Source: JBAXAM01 sp037142515
GTDB lineage: Bacteria; Pseudomonadota; Gammaproteobacteria; UBA9339
Direction of reading: 5' to 3'
DNA length: 28,749 nucleotides
Assembly (NCBI GenBank): GCA_037142515.1
Contig: JBAXAM010000016.1
Span: 1 to 28,749, forward strand
The notes under the pieces were generated by a model. The model was given only the letters and a program-made list of their open reading frames with translations. It searched no databases and was not told the origin of the DNA. The translations under genes and the position numbers were made by a program. Positions 1-8,322 of the stretch are shown here, piece after piece (the first letter of the stretch is position 1; the number at the start of each line of letters is the position of its first letter).

Positions 1-28
1 ACAAATATGCTGCCTCGTCAAAAATAAT

Positions 29-457
29 TTACAGAAAGGATGTTACACTACCTGTATTATGGATAGCGACAAGTAAATTATCACATTTTTCTTCAAGCAG
101 TGCTTCGTCGGTAACAGTTCCTGGCGTGATAATGCGCACTACTTTGCGTTCAACAGGGCCTTTGGAGGTGGTAGGATCGCCAATTTGTTCGCAAATTGCC
201 GCAGATTCTCCGGCTTTTACTAATTTTGCTAGATAAGATTCAGCAGCGTGAAATGGAATACCGGCCATTGGAATTGGCCTGCCCGCAGATTGGCCGCGCG
301 CTGTTAGTGTAATGGATAGTAATTTTGCAGCCTTGTGTGCGTCTTCATAAAATAATTCGTAAAAATCTCCCATACGATAAAACAGCAGCATATTTGGATG
401 CTCGGCTTTTATCTTTAAGTACTGCTGCATTACTGGTGTATTGGTCGTAGGGTTCAT
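29..457 (-). pseudogene. mutS: DNA mismatch repair protein MutS, truncated N-terminal fragment
   Basis: The 142 residues match the N-terminal mismatch-recognition domain of MutS. The F-Y-E mismatch-reading motif is at residues 32-34 (within MGDFYELF), and further on come PMAGIPFHAAESYLAKL, AICEQIGDP and KGPVERKVVRIITPGT. MutS proteins are about 850 aa, so the connector, lever, clamp and ATPase domains are absent from this frame. It closes with TAA right after NTGSVTSFL, where a YG-A-LD-style stretch is expected. Both other minus-strand frames also hit stops within a few codons there, so a single indel does not repair it. The 28 bases beyond the stop read in the same frame as IIFDEAAYL, which faintly resembles a segment ~75 residues further along MutS, suggesting an internal deletion. 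The ATG overlaps the sufC stop as ATGA. I infer a pseudogene; a missing downstream part cannot be excluded at the window edge. Confidence 0.75.
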
Positions 458-1200
458 TTTTCTTCAGTTATCCAGCCGTATCCTTTTTGTTCCAGTTCCT
501 GTGCTAATTCTTTGGTTCCTGACTGTACAATTTGCCCATGATGTAAAATATGAATATAATCAGGAGTGACATAGTCTAGCAAGCGTTGATAATGTGTGAC
601 TAGAATAATAGACCTTTCTGGATCGCGCAGGGTATTGATTCCCTTGGCTACGAGTCGCAGCGCATCAATATCAAGTCCTGAATCTGGTTCGTCTAAAATT
701 GCTAGTTTCGGTTCAAGTACCAGCATTTGTAGTATTTCGTTGCGTTTTTTTTCGCCACCAGAAAACCCTGTATTTACTGATCTTTGTAAAAAGCTCTCAT
801 CTATTTCAACAATTTTGCATTTAGATTTTATTAAACTCATAAAGTCGAAAGCATCGAGCTCTGGTTGCTTATTATATTTGCGGAGAGTGTTGAGCGCAGT
901 TTTCAAAAAATACATATTATTTATGCCAGCGATTTCAACTGGGTATTGAAAAGCTAAAAATAAGCCACGATTAGCTCTTTCCTCTGGAAGCAGTGTTAGT
1001 AAATTTTCTCCAAAGTATTCTACTGTACCAGAAACATATTCAAAGTTTTCTTTACCAGCAAGAACGTTAGCTAGCGTGCTTTTTCCAGAGCCATTTGGTC
1101 CCATAATAACGTGAATTTCACCCGCTTTGATTTCCAGATTGATGCTTCGGAGAATTTCTTTGTTTGCTGCTTTTATGTGTAAATTTTTTATTTTAAGCAT
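454..1200 (-). CDS. sufC: Fe-S cluster assembly ATPase SufC
   Basis: SufC is the cytosolic ABC-type ATPase that powers the SufBCD scaffold for building and transferring iron-sulfur clusters. The 248 aa show Walker A GPNGSGKST (34-42), the SufC-specific signature FSGGEKKRNEI, Walker B LAILDEPDSGLD and the H-loop in LVTHYQRLL. The length equals that of E. coli SufC and the C-terminus (KGYGWITEEK) is intact. It starts 2 nt after the sufB stop, so the two are co-transcribed and probably translationally coupled. Its own stop overlaps the ATG of the mutS fragment. The usual next gene, sufD, is missing. Confidence 0.96.
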   Translation of the reverse strand: MLKIKNLHIKAANKEILRSINLEIKAGEIHVIMGPNGSGKSTLANVLAGKENFEYVSGTVEYFGENLLTLLPEERANRGLFLAFQYPVEIAGINNMYFLKTALNTLRKYNKQPELDAFDFMSLIKSKCKIVEIDESFLQRSVNTGFSGGEKKRNEILQMLVLEPKLAILDEPDSGLDIDALRLVAKGINTLRDPERSIILVTHYQRLLDYVTPDYIHILHHGQIVQSGTKELAQELEQKGYGWITEEK

Positions 1201-1202
1201 AA

Positions 1203-2636
1203 TTATATCTCGATATTTTCTAAACTAACTTCCATCAACTTATTTGCTTCTACGGCAAATTCCATTGGTAATTTTTGAAACACGGCACGGCAAAAGCCAT
1301 TAACAATCATAGTTACAGCATCTTCTTTTTTAATGCCACGTTGACGACAGTAAAATAATTGCTCTTCATTAATTTTAGTGACGGATGCTTCGTGTTCAAC
1401 TTGCGCAGTTTTGTTTTTTACTTCGATTTTGGGGAAGGTATGTGCGCCACACTTATCTCCCAAAAGCAGTGAATCACATTGCGTATAATTGCGTGCTTTT
1501 TGTGCCAGGCGCCCTATTTTAACTAAACCGCGATAAGTGTTTTGTCCGTGTCTTGCCGATATGCCCTTAGAAATAATCGTGCTTTTAGTGTTCTTTCCAA
1601 TATGAATCATTTTAGTTCCAGTATCTGCTTGCTGAAAATTATTAGATAAAGCTACAGAATAAAATTCACTGGAGGAGTTATCGCCTAGCAAAATAGTACT
1701 TGGATATTTCCAAGTGATAGCTGATCCAGTTTCTACTTGGGTCCAAGAGATTTTCGAATTAATGCCAGCGCACTTACCGCGTTTGGTAACAAAGTTATAA
1801 ATTCCACCTTTGCCATTTTTGTTGCCCGGATACCAGTTTTGTACCGTAGAATATTTTATTTGTGCACTATCAAGAGCGATTAGTTCCACTACTGCTGCAT
1901 GCAGTTGATTTTCGTCACGCACGGGGGCAGTACAGCCTTCTAAATAACTCACATAGCTATTATCATCGGCGATTATTAAAGTTCGTTCAAATTGTCCGGT
2001 CTTTGCTGCGTTAATGCGAAAATAAGTTGAGAGCTCCATGGGACAGCGTACGCCTTTGGGGATGTAGACAAATGAGCCGTCGCTGAATACAGCTGCATTG
2101 AGTGCTGCAAAAAAATTATCGTCGTGAGAAACAACGGTACCCAAGTATTTTTGTATGAGCTGTGGGTGCTTTTGCACTGCTTCAGAAAATGGACAAAAAA
2201 TAACTCCTGTTGTGTTCAATCTTTCTTTAAAAGTTGTCGCTACAGAAACGCTATCAAAGACGGCGTCAACTGCAACTCCGGCAAGTTTTGCGTGTTCGTG
2301 GAGCGGAATACCTAGTTTTTTATAAGTGTCGATTAATTTAGGGTCAACTTGATCAAGAGTTTTTTGTGTGTCTTGCGCAGATTTTGGTGCGGCATAATAA
2401 ATTATGTCTTGGTAATTAATTTCTGGATATTTAATATGTGCCCATTTTGGCTCAGACATTTTTATCCATTTACGGTATGCGTCAAGGCGCCAGTTGAGCA
2501 TAAATTTTGGCTCGTTTTTTTTGGCAGAAATTAAGCGGATAATATCTTCATTTAATCCAGCAGGTAACTGCTCGCTTTCAATATCGGTGACGAAACCGTA
2601 TTGGTATTCTTGATTTATTGTAGATTTTATTGACAT
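1203..2636 (-). CDS. sufB: Fe-S cluster assembly scaffold SufB
   Basis: SufB is the scaffold subunit on which Fe-S clusters are assembled; it partners with SufC and normally SufD. The protein carries hallmark SufB stretches: GVRCPMELSTYFRINA, GQFERTLIIADDNSYVSYLEGCTAP, KYSTVQNWYPG, GTKMIHIGKNTKSTIISKGIS, CDSLLLGDKCGAHTFPKIEVKN and the C-terminal GFCRAVFQKLPMEFAVEANKL. I chose the ATG at 2636 (477 aa, MSIKSTINQEY), which matches the family start. A TTG ten codons earlier would overlap the ATPase gene end. No clear Shine-Dalgarno sequence precedes the ATG, and the upstream ATPase stop is only 5 nt away, so coupling to that gene is likely. No sufA or iscR-type gene lies upstream. Confidence 0.95.
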   Translation of the reverse strand: MSIKSTINQEYQYGFVTDIESEQLPAGLNEDIIRLISAKKNEPKFMLNWRLDAYRKWIKMSEPKWAHIKYPEINYQDIIYYAAPKSAQDTQKTLDQVDPKLIDTYKKLGIPLHEHAKLAGVAVDAVFDSVSVATTFKERLNTTGVIFCPFSEAVQKHPQLIQKYLGTVVSHDDNFFAALNAAVFSDGSFVYIPKGVRCPMELSTYFRINAAKTGQFERTLIIADDNSYVSYLEGCTAPVRDENQLHAAVVELIALDSAQIKYSTVQNWYPGNKNGKGGIYNFVTKRGKCAGINSKISWTQVETGSAITWKYPSTILLGDNSSSEFYSVALSNNFQQADTGTKMIHIGKNTKSTIISKGISARHGQNTYRGLVKIGRLAQKARNYTQCDSLLLGDKCGAHTFPKIEVKNKTAQVEHEASVTKINEEQLFYCRQRGIKKEDAVTMIVNGFCRAVFQKLPMEFAVEANKLMEVSLENIEI

Positions 2637-2641
2637 ATTAT

Positions 2642-3958
2642 CTAACAGCCGCGTTTCAGTAACCAATACCAGATTGGCAAAATTTCAATTGTATGGCCAT
2701 TACTTTCTACTATTTCATGGTCATCTTCGGTAAGAATTAGGCCACGTTGCAATTTTAATTGTTCTAGGGTTTCTAAAATACCACTTATTTCACGCTTCTT
2801 GGTTTCAACCGAGTTAATATTTTTAGCAACCTGAATCACTTCAATAACTTTACCTTTATCAACCGTTAAAAAATCACACTCCTGTTTACCTTGGTAGTAA
2901 TAAATATCATCGCTTTCATTTTTACGACGCAGAGCAAGATAGACAATGTTTTCCAGAATGCGTCCGGAGTTTTCTATAAACTCAAAGCGAATCGCCTGCA
3001 ACAAACCATGGTCAATCGCATAAAGTTTTTTAGGTGCCCGCAGCTGCTCGCGTAGTTTAAAGCTATATTTTTTTATAGTAAAAACCAAATATGCTTCTTC
3101 AGCATAATTTAAAAAATTCGCCAAAGTGTTTTTGCTAAACGAATAGCCAAACTCATGTAATTTCATTGCCGTTTTGGAAATCGAAAACTTGCAAGCAACT
3201 TGATCTATAAGTAGAGCCAAATAGCTTTCCAGAAGGCTAATATTGCTTACATTATGGCGCTCAACAATGTCACGGTAAAACATAACATTATAATATTCTT
3301 TAAGCAACTCTTCTGGCTTGGGTGTAGTAAGAATTGCAGGGAAGCCGCCGGTTTGTAAATAATTTTGAAACTGTTTTTTTATAGGGAAGCGGTTTTTGCT
3401 GTAGAGAATATTGTCTAGTGCAACAGAAATACTTTGTGCGCCAAGATATTCAGTAAAGCTTAAAGGGAAGATTGTAATAGGGATGGTTCGGCCACGTAAC
3501 TCAGTGGCTATTTCGCGGCTTAATAATTTTGATGATGATCCGGTTATAATAAGTTTAATATTTTTATATTGTTCGCTAATGCGCCTAGCCCACTTTGCCC
3601 AATTCGTGATATTTTGAATCTCATCGACAAATAAATACACTTTTTGGGTCATATCAACGTCAAAAGTTTCTAAGTAAACATCTAACAGCAGGGTAAGTTC
3701 ATCGCCTTTAAGTGGATCAAGGCGTTCGTCTTCAAAGTTGATGTATAGAATATTTTGTTTTGGGATAGCTTTGTTTTTTCTGAGTTCTTTAATAAGTTGA
3801 TAGCAAAGGTAGGTTTTTCCAGCTCTTCGTGCGCCAATTATGGATATAATATCGCCACCTGTTAAATAGCTCATGTCGAACTGGCGGGTATAAGTATCGG
3901 GTAGGGAGCTTTCTTTCCATTCTAGTAGGATAATTTTTAATTTTTCTTTTGTGTTCAT
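2642..3958 (-). CDS. AAA ATPase with C-terminal DUF4143 domain
   Basis: This 438-aa protein has the layout of the widespread AAA/DUF4143 family. The N-terminal ATPase has Walker A GARRAGKT (42-49), Walker B with D112-E113 (YLFVDEIQNI) and a sensor-like LIITGSSSKLLS followed by LRGRTIPI. The DUF4143 part follows from about residue 230 (DIVERHNVSNISLLESYL... then LYAIDHGLL). Near the C-terminus, ECDFLTVDKGKVIEVIQV fits a D-x(n)-ExQ nuclease-like core (PD-(D/E)xK fold), as in many relatives. The biological role of the family is not settled; such genes are patchily distributed and often behave as mobile or selfish genes. It sits directly upstream of sufB (5 nt), so sufBC may depend on its promoter. 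Two operator-like sites lie right before its ATG and leave no room for a normal ribosome binding site. Confidence 0.9.
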   Translation of the reverse strand: MNTKEKLKIILLEWKESSLPDTYTRQFDMSYLTGGDIISIIGARRAGKTYLCYQLIKELRKNKAIPKQNILYINFEDERLDPLKGDELTLLLDVYLETFDVDMTQKVYLFVDEIQNITNWAKWARRISEQYKNIKLIITGSSSKLLSREIATELRGRTIPITIFPLSFTEYLGAQSISVALDNILYSKNRFPIKKQFQNYLQTGGFPAILTTPKPEELLKEYYNVMFYRDIVERHNVSNISLLESYLALLIDQVACKFSISKTAMKLHEFGYSFSKNTLANFLNYAEEAYLVFTIKKYSFKLREQLRAPKKLYAIDHGLLQAIRFEFIENSGRILENIVYLALRRKNESDDIYYYQGKQECDFLTVDKGKVIEVIQVAKNINSVETKKREISGILETLEQLKLQRGLILTEDDHEIVESNGHTIEILPIWYWLLKRGC

Positions 3959-3978
3959 TTGTATTCCATATAATACAA
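3959..3978 (-). promoter_or_regulatory. Operator-like site 1, TTGTA-N10-TACAA
   Basis: TTGTA at 3959-3963 and TACAA at 3974-3978 form an inverted repeat that extends to 8-bp perfect arms (TTTGTATT / AATACAAA, 3958-3965 and 3972-3979). It directly abuts the ATPase ATG, where a Shine-Dalgarno sequence would be. A TATTAT -10-like box lies in it on the minus strand. Bound protein here would block both promoter and translation start. Confidence 0.55.
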
Positions 3979-3990
3979 AATATTGAGTTA

Positions 3991-4010
3991 TTGTACTGTG
4001 TATAATACAA
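3991..4010 (-). promoter_or_regulatory. Operator-like site 2, TTGTA-N10-TACAA
   Basis: This is a second copy of site 1 with the same geometry: TTGTA at 3991-3995 and TACAA at 4006-4010. The right part, TATAATACAA, is identical to site 1; the two 20-bp sites agree at about 15 positions. They start 32 bp apart, about three helical turns, which suits cooperative binding of one regulator. The site lies between the ATPase gene and the divergent guaC. Confidence 0.5.
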
Positions 4011-4045
4011 AAAGCAAAGCCATATTTTTTTAGGCTGTTATTTTG

Positions 4046-4075
4046 TTGTTGTGGTTAGTGAAGTTGGGGTATTAT
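4046..4075 (+). promoter_or_regulatory. Candidate sigma70 promoter for guaC
   Basis: TTGTTG (4046-4051) and TATTAT (4070-4075) are 18 bp apart and 33 nt upstream of the guaC start. The -35 match is weak, so this is tentative. Confidence 0.35.
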
Positions 4076-4108
4076 TTACCAATAAGATAAATTTACCGGG
4101 GAGTTGCT

Positions 4109-5164
4109 ATGCGTATTGAAGAAGATATTAAACTTGACTTTAAAGACGTGCTAATTCGGCCAAAACGCAGTATTTTGCGCTCGCGAGTTGATGTTGACTT
4201 GGTTCGTGAGTATAAATTTTTGCATAGTGAGTATAAATGGGGTGGTGTGCCTATTATTGCTTCTAATATGGATCACACAGGAACATTTGCTATGGCTGAG
4301 GTTTTGGCAAAACATCAGATGTTAACAGCGATTAATAAATTCGCTACAGTAGAAGAGTGGCAAGGTTTTAATACCAAATACCCAAATTATAGCAAGTATG
4401 TTTGCGTTACAGCTGGAAGCAGCGATCATGACTTTCAGAATTTATGTAATGTATTAAAGGTTGTTGATTATCCTATTATTTGTTTAGATATTGCCAATGG
4501 TTATTCGCAACATTTTGTGGACGCCTTAAAAAGAGTGCGCGCGGCCTTTCCCAAGAAAATAATTATAGCCGGTAATGTGGTGACTGGCGAGATGACTGAA
4601 GAATTGCTGCTTTCTGGTGCTGATATCGTTAAAGTGGGGATTGGGCCTGGTTCTGTTTGTATTACTCGTAAAAAAACCGGCGTTGGTTACCCACAGTTAT
4701 CTGCAGTTATCGATTGCGCCGATGCTGCTCATGGGTTGCATGGGCATGTGTGTTCTGATGGGGGTTGTACGGTTCCGGGTGATATTGCTAAAGCGTTTGC
4801 TGCCGGAGCAGATTTTGTGATGCTTGGTGGTATGTTTGCTGGTCATGATGAATGTGCCGGTGAGGTTTTTGAAGAGCATGGCAAAAAATACAAACGTTTT
4901 TATGGCATGAGCTCAACTGAAGCAATGACTAAATATGTAGGCGGCGTTGCCGATTATCGTTCAAGCGAAGGAAAATCAGTCAATGTTCCTTATCGTGGCG
5001 CAGTTGAGAATATGGTGCTTGATATTTTAGGTGGTCTGCGTTCAACTTGTACTTATGTTGGTGCTAAAAGGCTAAAAGAGCTTTCGAAATGTACAACGTT
5101 TATTCGTGTAACGCAGCAGTTGAACGAGGTTTATGCACAGCAGGAGCATGATGATTGGAGGTAG
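4109..5164 (+). CDS. guaC: GMP reductase GuaC
   Basis: GuaC reduces GMP to IMP with NADPH, releasing ammonia, and so returns guanine nucleotides to the purine salvage pool. The 351 aa (E. coli 347) begin with the typical DIKLDFKDVLIRPKRS, and the active-site loop VGIGPGSVCITRKKTG carries the catalytic Cys184. The phosphate-binding and flap segments (DGGCTVPGDIAKAFAAGADFVMLGGMFAG, then KRFYGMSS) separate it from IMP dehydrogenase, as does the lack of CBS domains. A strong GGGGAG site (4098-4103) precedes the ATG. It appears to lead an operon with the hydrolase gene, trpS and sbcB; its stop lies 1 nt before the TTG start chosen for the next gene. Confidence 0.95.
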   Translation: MRIEEDIKLDFKDVLIRPKRSILRSRVDVDLVREYKFLHSEYKWGGVPIIASNMDHTGTFAMAEVLAKHQMLTAINKFATVEEWQGFNTKYPNYSKYVCVTAGSSDHDFQNLCNVLKVVDYPIICLDIANGYSQHFVDALKRVRAAFPKKIIIAGNVVTGEMTEELLLSGADIVKVGIGPGSVCITRKKTGVGYPQLSAVIDCADAAHGLHGHVCSDGGCTVPGDIAKAFAAGADFVMLGGMFAGHDECAGEVFEEHGKKYKRFYGMSSTEAMTKYVGGVADYRSSEGKSVNVPYRGAVENMVLDILGGLRSTCTYVGAKRLKELSKCTTFIRVTQQLNEVYAQQEHDDWR

Positions 5165-5165
5165 A

Positions 5166-5960
5166 TTGAAAATACTCATTGCTCATATTTTGGGTGCTTA
5201 TATCATACTCTTGATAGCTGCTTACTTTTTTTCTGACTATGTGATTTTTTTTCCGCCGCGAATACGTTATCAAGATACGGCAAACTTTTTAAAATTAACT
5301 ACTGCTGATGGCGAAACTATTTTTGCCATTTATTTACCAAATAAAAAAGCTAAATATACAATTCTTGTCAGCCATGGTAATGCTGAAGACTTAGGGACTA
5401 TGTTGCCGTTTTTGCTGGCAATGCATGATCATGGTTTTTCTGTATTTTCCTACGACTATCATGGTTATGGTTTAAGTAGTGGTAAGCCTACGGAGCAGAA
5501 TACTTATTTGGATATTAATGCAGCTTATGATTATTTGACAAAAAATTTACATATTGCACCAGAAAATATTGTTTCTTATGGGCATTCTCTTGGCGGCGCT
5601 GTTGCTTTGGATTTAGCTGTGCGTGAGCCCGTAGGCAAAGTAATTTTACAGGGGGCTTTTGTTACCGCTTTTCGCGTCATGACGCGGATCCCAATAATTC
5701 CGTTTGATAAATATAATAATCTTAAAAAAATCACGCAACTTAAATGTCCATTACTGATTATTCATGGTACTGTCGATGGTATTATACCTTTTTGGCATGG
5801 ACAAAAACTTTATGCGAAAGCAAATGAGCCAAAGCAGTTTTATCAAGTGGAAAATGCGGGACATAATGATGTATTAATGATTGCTGAAGAAAAATATTGG
5901 AAGGCAATTAATGATTTTTCAGGGGCAGGTTATGAAACAAAAAAAGTCAGTAATATTTAG
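5166..5960 (+). CDS. Membrane-anchored alpha/beta hydrolase
   Basis: This is a serine hydrolase of the alpha/beta fold, ABHD17/YqkD-like. The nucleophile elbow is GHSLGG, the acid is in IIHGTVDGIIP and the base is the His in NAGHNDV. HGNAEDLG supplies the oxyanion region and DYHGYGLSSGKP is typical of this subgroup. One hydrophobic helix at the N-terminus (ILIAHILGAYIILLIAAYFF) suggests an inner-membrane anchor. I chose the TTG at 5166 (264 aa, MKILIAHI): GGAGG at 5157-5161 stands just before it and it avoids overlap with guaC. The ATGs at 5133, 5148 and 5151 would add hydrophilic residues shared with the guaC end. The substrate cannot be told from the sequence. Confidence 0.85.
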   Translation: MKILIAHILGAYIILLIAAYFFSDYVIFFPPRIRYQDTANFLKLTTADGETIFAIYLPNKKAKYTILVSHGNAEDLGTMLPFLLAMHDHGFSVFSYDYHGYGLSSGKPTEQNTYLDINAAYDYLTKNLHIAPENIVSYGHSLGGAVALDLAVREPVGKVILQGAFVTAFRVMTRIPIIPFDKYNNLKKITQLKCPLLIIHGTVDGIIPFWHGQKLYAKANEPKQFYQVENAGHNDVLMIAEEKYWKAINDFSGAGYETKKVSNI

Positions 5961-6939
5961 TGGTATTCAGCCATCAGGCAATTTAACTATTGGTAATTAT
6001 ATCGGCGCTCTCAAAAATTGGGTGGAGTTACAAAAGCAACATGACTGTTTGTTCTCATTGGTAGATTTACATACTATTACTGTGCGCCAAGATCCAAAAG
6101 AACTTTATCAGCGTTGTTATGATGTTCTCGCGATATACTTGGCTGCAGGTCTTGATCCTGAAAAAAGCGCTATTTTTTTGCAATCACATGTTCCAGCGCA
6201 CTCACAGCTTGCTTGGATTCTAAATTGTTATGCTTATATCGGCGAGCTTAATCGTATGACGCAGTTCAAAGATAAATCAAAAAAACATGAGTCTAATATC
6301 AATGTTGGATTGTTTGCTTATCCAACATTAATGGCTGCTGATATTTTGCTGTATCAAACAAATTTAGTGCCTATTGGCGCCGATCAAAAGCAACATTTAG
6401 AGCTTGCGCGTGATTTAGCGCTTAGATTCAATAATATTTATGGAGAAGTTTTTACGGTGCCAGAAGTGTATCATCCATCGCTTGGTGCTCGTATCATGTC
6501 GCTGCAAGAGCCAACAAAAAAAATGTCTAAGTCTGATGCTGATTCTAATGCCGTTATTTATATACTAGACTCACTAGATACTATTGCTAATAAGCTCAAG
6601 CGTGCGGTTACTGACTCTGGTAAAGATATTTGTTTTGATGTTGCAAATAAACCTGGTGTGACAAATTTATTAACTATTTTGGCGGCAGTCACTGGCAAGT
6701 CAATTGATCTATTGGTTAGTGAGATGCAGGGGCAGGGTTATGGTAGGTTAAAAGCTGCGGTGGTCGAAAGTTTAATCGAGTTTTTGCGACCAGTGCAAGA
6801 GCGTTATAAAAGACTGCGAGCAGATCAGGCTTATTTAAACTCAGTTTTAAAGTTTGGTGCTGAGCGTGCCATAAAACTTTCTGGGCTGACACTTGCAAAA
6901 GTTCACGAGATTATTGGATTTGTTCTTACTTTTGTATAG
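5932..6939 (+). CDS. trpS: Tryptophanyl-tRNA synthetase TrpS
   Basis: TrpS charges tRNA-Trp with tryptophan. The 335 aa (E. coli 334) carry the class I signatures: the HIGH-like SGIQPSGNLTIGNYIGAL near the N-terminus and KKMSKS in the C-terminal third. PTLMAADILLY and VPIGADQKQHLELARDLA are characteristic of bacterial TrpRS. The start is the ATG at 5932 (MKQKKSVIFSG); longer in-frame options run back through the hydrolase gene. It overlaps the hydrolase 3' end by 29 nt, a sign of co-transcription, and sbcB starts 9 nt after its stop. Confidence 0.95.
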   Translation: MKQKKSVIFSGIQPSGNLTIGNYIGALKNWVELQKQHDCLFSLVDLHTITVRQDPKELYQRCYDVLAIYLAAGLDPEKSAIFLQSHVPAHSQLAWILNCYAYIGELNRMTQFKDKSKKHESNINVGLFAYPTLMAADILLYQTNLVPIGADQKQHLELARDLALRFNNIYGEVFTVPEVYHPSLGARIMSLQEPTKKMSKSDADSNAVIYILDSLDTIANKLKRAVTDSGKDICFDVANKPGVTNLLTILAAVTGKSIDLLVSEMQGQGYGRLKAAVVESLIEFLRPVQERYKRLRADQAYLNSVLKFGAERAIKLSGLTLAKVHEIIGFVLTFV

Positions 6940-6948
6940 GAGTATCTT

Positions 6949-8322
6949 TTGCAAAAAACATATCTGTTTTACGATATTGAAACCTCAGGGTTAAACAAGT
7001 GCTTTGATCAAGCGCTGCAATTTGCGGCAATTCGGACTGATTTAGAATTAAACGAACTTGAGCGTCATGAAGTTTTAATAAAGTTAAATCCAGACACTGT
7101 TCCTTCTCCCCAAGCAATTCTAGTACATCAGTTGACGTTCGAGCAACTCAAAACTGGAATGTGCGAATATGAGGCCATGCGTGAGATTCATCAGCTATTC
7201 AATACCCCAGGAACTATTACTGTTGGTTATAATACTTTAGGTTTTGATGATGAGTTTTTGCGGTTTTCATTTTATCGTAATTTGCTTACTCCATACACGC
7301 ATCAATATGCTAATAACTGTAGTCGTATGGATTTATATCCAATTACCGTCATGTATTATTTGTTTAAGCCAGATGGTGTTATCTGGCCAAAAATTGCGGA
7401 AAAAACCACTTTAAAGCTCGAGCATTTAAGTTCTTGTAATAAATTAGCAAATGGTAGGGCACATGATGCTATGGCTGACGTTGTAGCCACGCTTGCGCTT
7501 GCTCGATTGTTACGTCAGGAGCGAGAAATGTGGGGTTACTTGTGTGGTTATTTCGATAAAAAAACTGATTTAGAGCGTTTGGCGAAGCTAACTAGCCATG
7601 CGTTATTAGTTGATGGTAGTTTTGGCGCGGAAAAATTTTATCAGCGTCCCGTTCTTGGTTTGGGAATGCATAATCATTATAAAAACCAGAGTTTGTGGTT
7701 ACAGTTAGATTCGCCACGTTTGGTTGAAACTACTTTGGATAGTATTTCTAAAACAACTTTTGTTTATCGTAAGAGATTTGCTGAGCAGCCTTTGTTATTA
7801 CCATTGTCTCAGCGTTTTGATAAATATTTATCTGATGATCGTCGTGAATTGATAGCTGGTAATATAGACTGGCTGCAAAAAAATCCACAGGTTTTTAGTG
7901 AGATTGTTTGTTATCACAAAGAGTATAAATATCCAGAAATTTTAAATATTGATGTTGATGCAGCGCTTTATCAAAATGGGTTTCTCAAAGATACAGAACT
8001 AGAGCTATGTAATTATTTTCATTTGGCTAGTTTGCCGGAAAAAGTCGAGTTAATTAAGCGTTTTACTAATTCTAATTTACGTGTTCAAGCAATAAGAGTT
8101 TTAGGAAGAAATTATCCTGAAGTTTTACCGGATAATTATCGTCAGGAGTTTATTAATTATTTGAATAATATTAAATCTGGAGTTGTTATAGATTATCGTG
8201 GCTTAGTACATGCTTCGTTTGAAGGAGTATTAGCAGAAATTAAACAACTACAAGAAACGGGAAATTTAAGCGCAATGCAATTTAATTTGCTTGAAGAATT
8301 ATCTAAATATACTCAATTTTAG
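6949..8322 (+). CDS. sbcB: Exodeoxyribonuclease I (SbcB)
   Basis: ExoI degrades single-stranded DNA 3'-to-5' and acts in recombination and mismatch repair. The DnaQ-like exonuclease core is visible: ExoI (DIETSG, Asp9/Glu11), ExoII (GYNTLGFDDEFLRFSFYRNLL, then NNCSRMDLY) and ExoIII (HDAMADVVAT). The SH3-like and C-terminal helical regions follow; the length of 457 aa is near E. coli's 475. The start is a TTG at 6949 with AGGAG (6938-6942) 6 nt ahead, and no ATG fits. The 3' end overlaps the convergent greA end by 20 nt, leaving no space for a separate terminator. Confidence 0.93.
   Translation: MQKTYLFYDIETSGLNKCFDQALQFAAIRTDLELNELERHEVLIKLNPDTVPSPQAILVHQLTFEQLKTGMCEYEAMREIHQLFNTPGTITVGYNTLGFDDEFLRFSFYRNLLTPYTHQYANNCSRMDLYPITVMYYLFKPDGVIWPKIAEKTTLKLEHLSSCNKLANGRAHDAMADVVATLALARLLRQEREMWGYLCGYFDKKTDLERLAKLTSHALLVDGSFGAEKFYQRPVLGLGMHNHYKNQSLWLQLDSPRLVETTLDSISKTTFVYRKRFAEQPLLLPLSQRFDKYLSDDRRELIAGNIDWLQKNPQVFSEIVCYHKEYKYPEILNIDVDAALYQNGFLKDTELELCNYFHLASLPEKVELIKRFTNSNLRVQAIRVLGRNYPEVLPDNYRQEFINYLNNIKSGVVIDYRGLVHASFEGVLAEIKQLQETGNLSAMQFNLLEELSKYTQF

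Noticed and set aside
29..60. A single-base frameshift as the cause of the short mutS
   Set aside because: Both other minus-strand frames hit stops within a few codons of the break and neither gives MutS-like sequence at once.
5133..5165. ATG starts for the hydrolase inside guaC
   Set aside because: GGAGG stands directly before the TTG at 5166 and the extra residues are guaC sequence in another frame.
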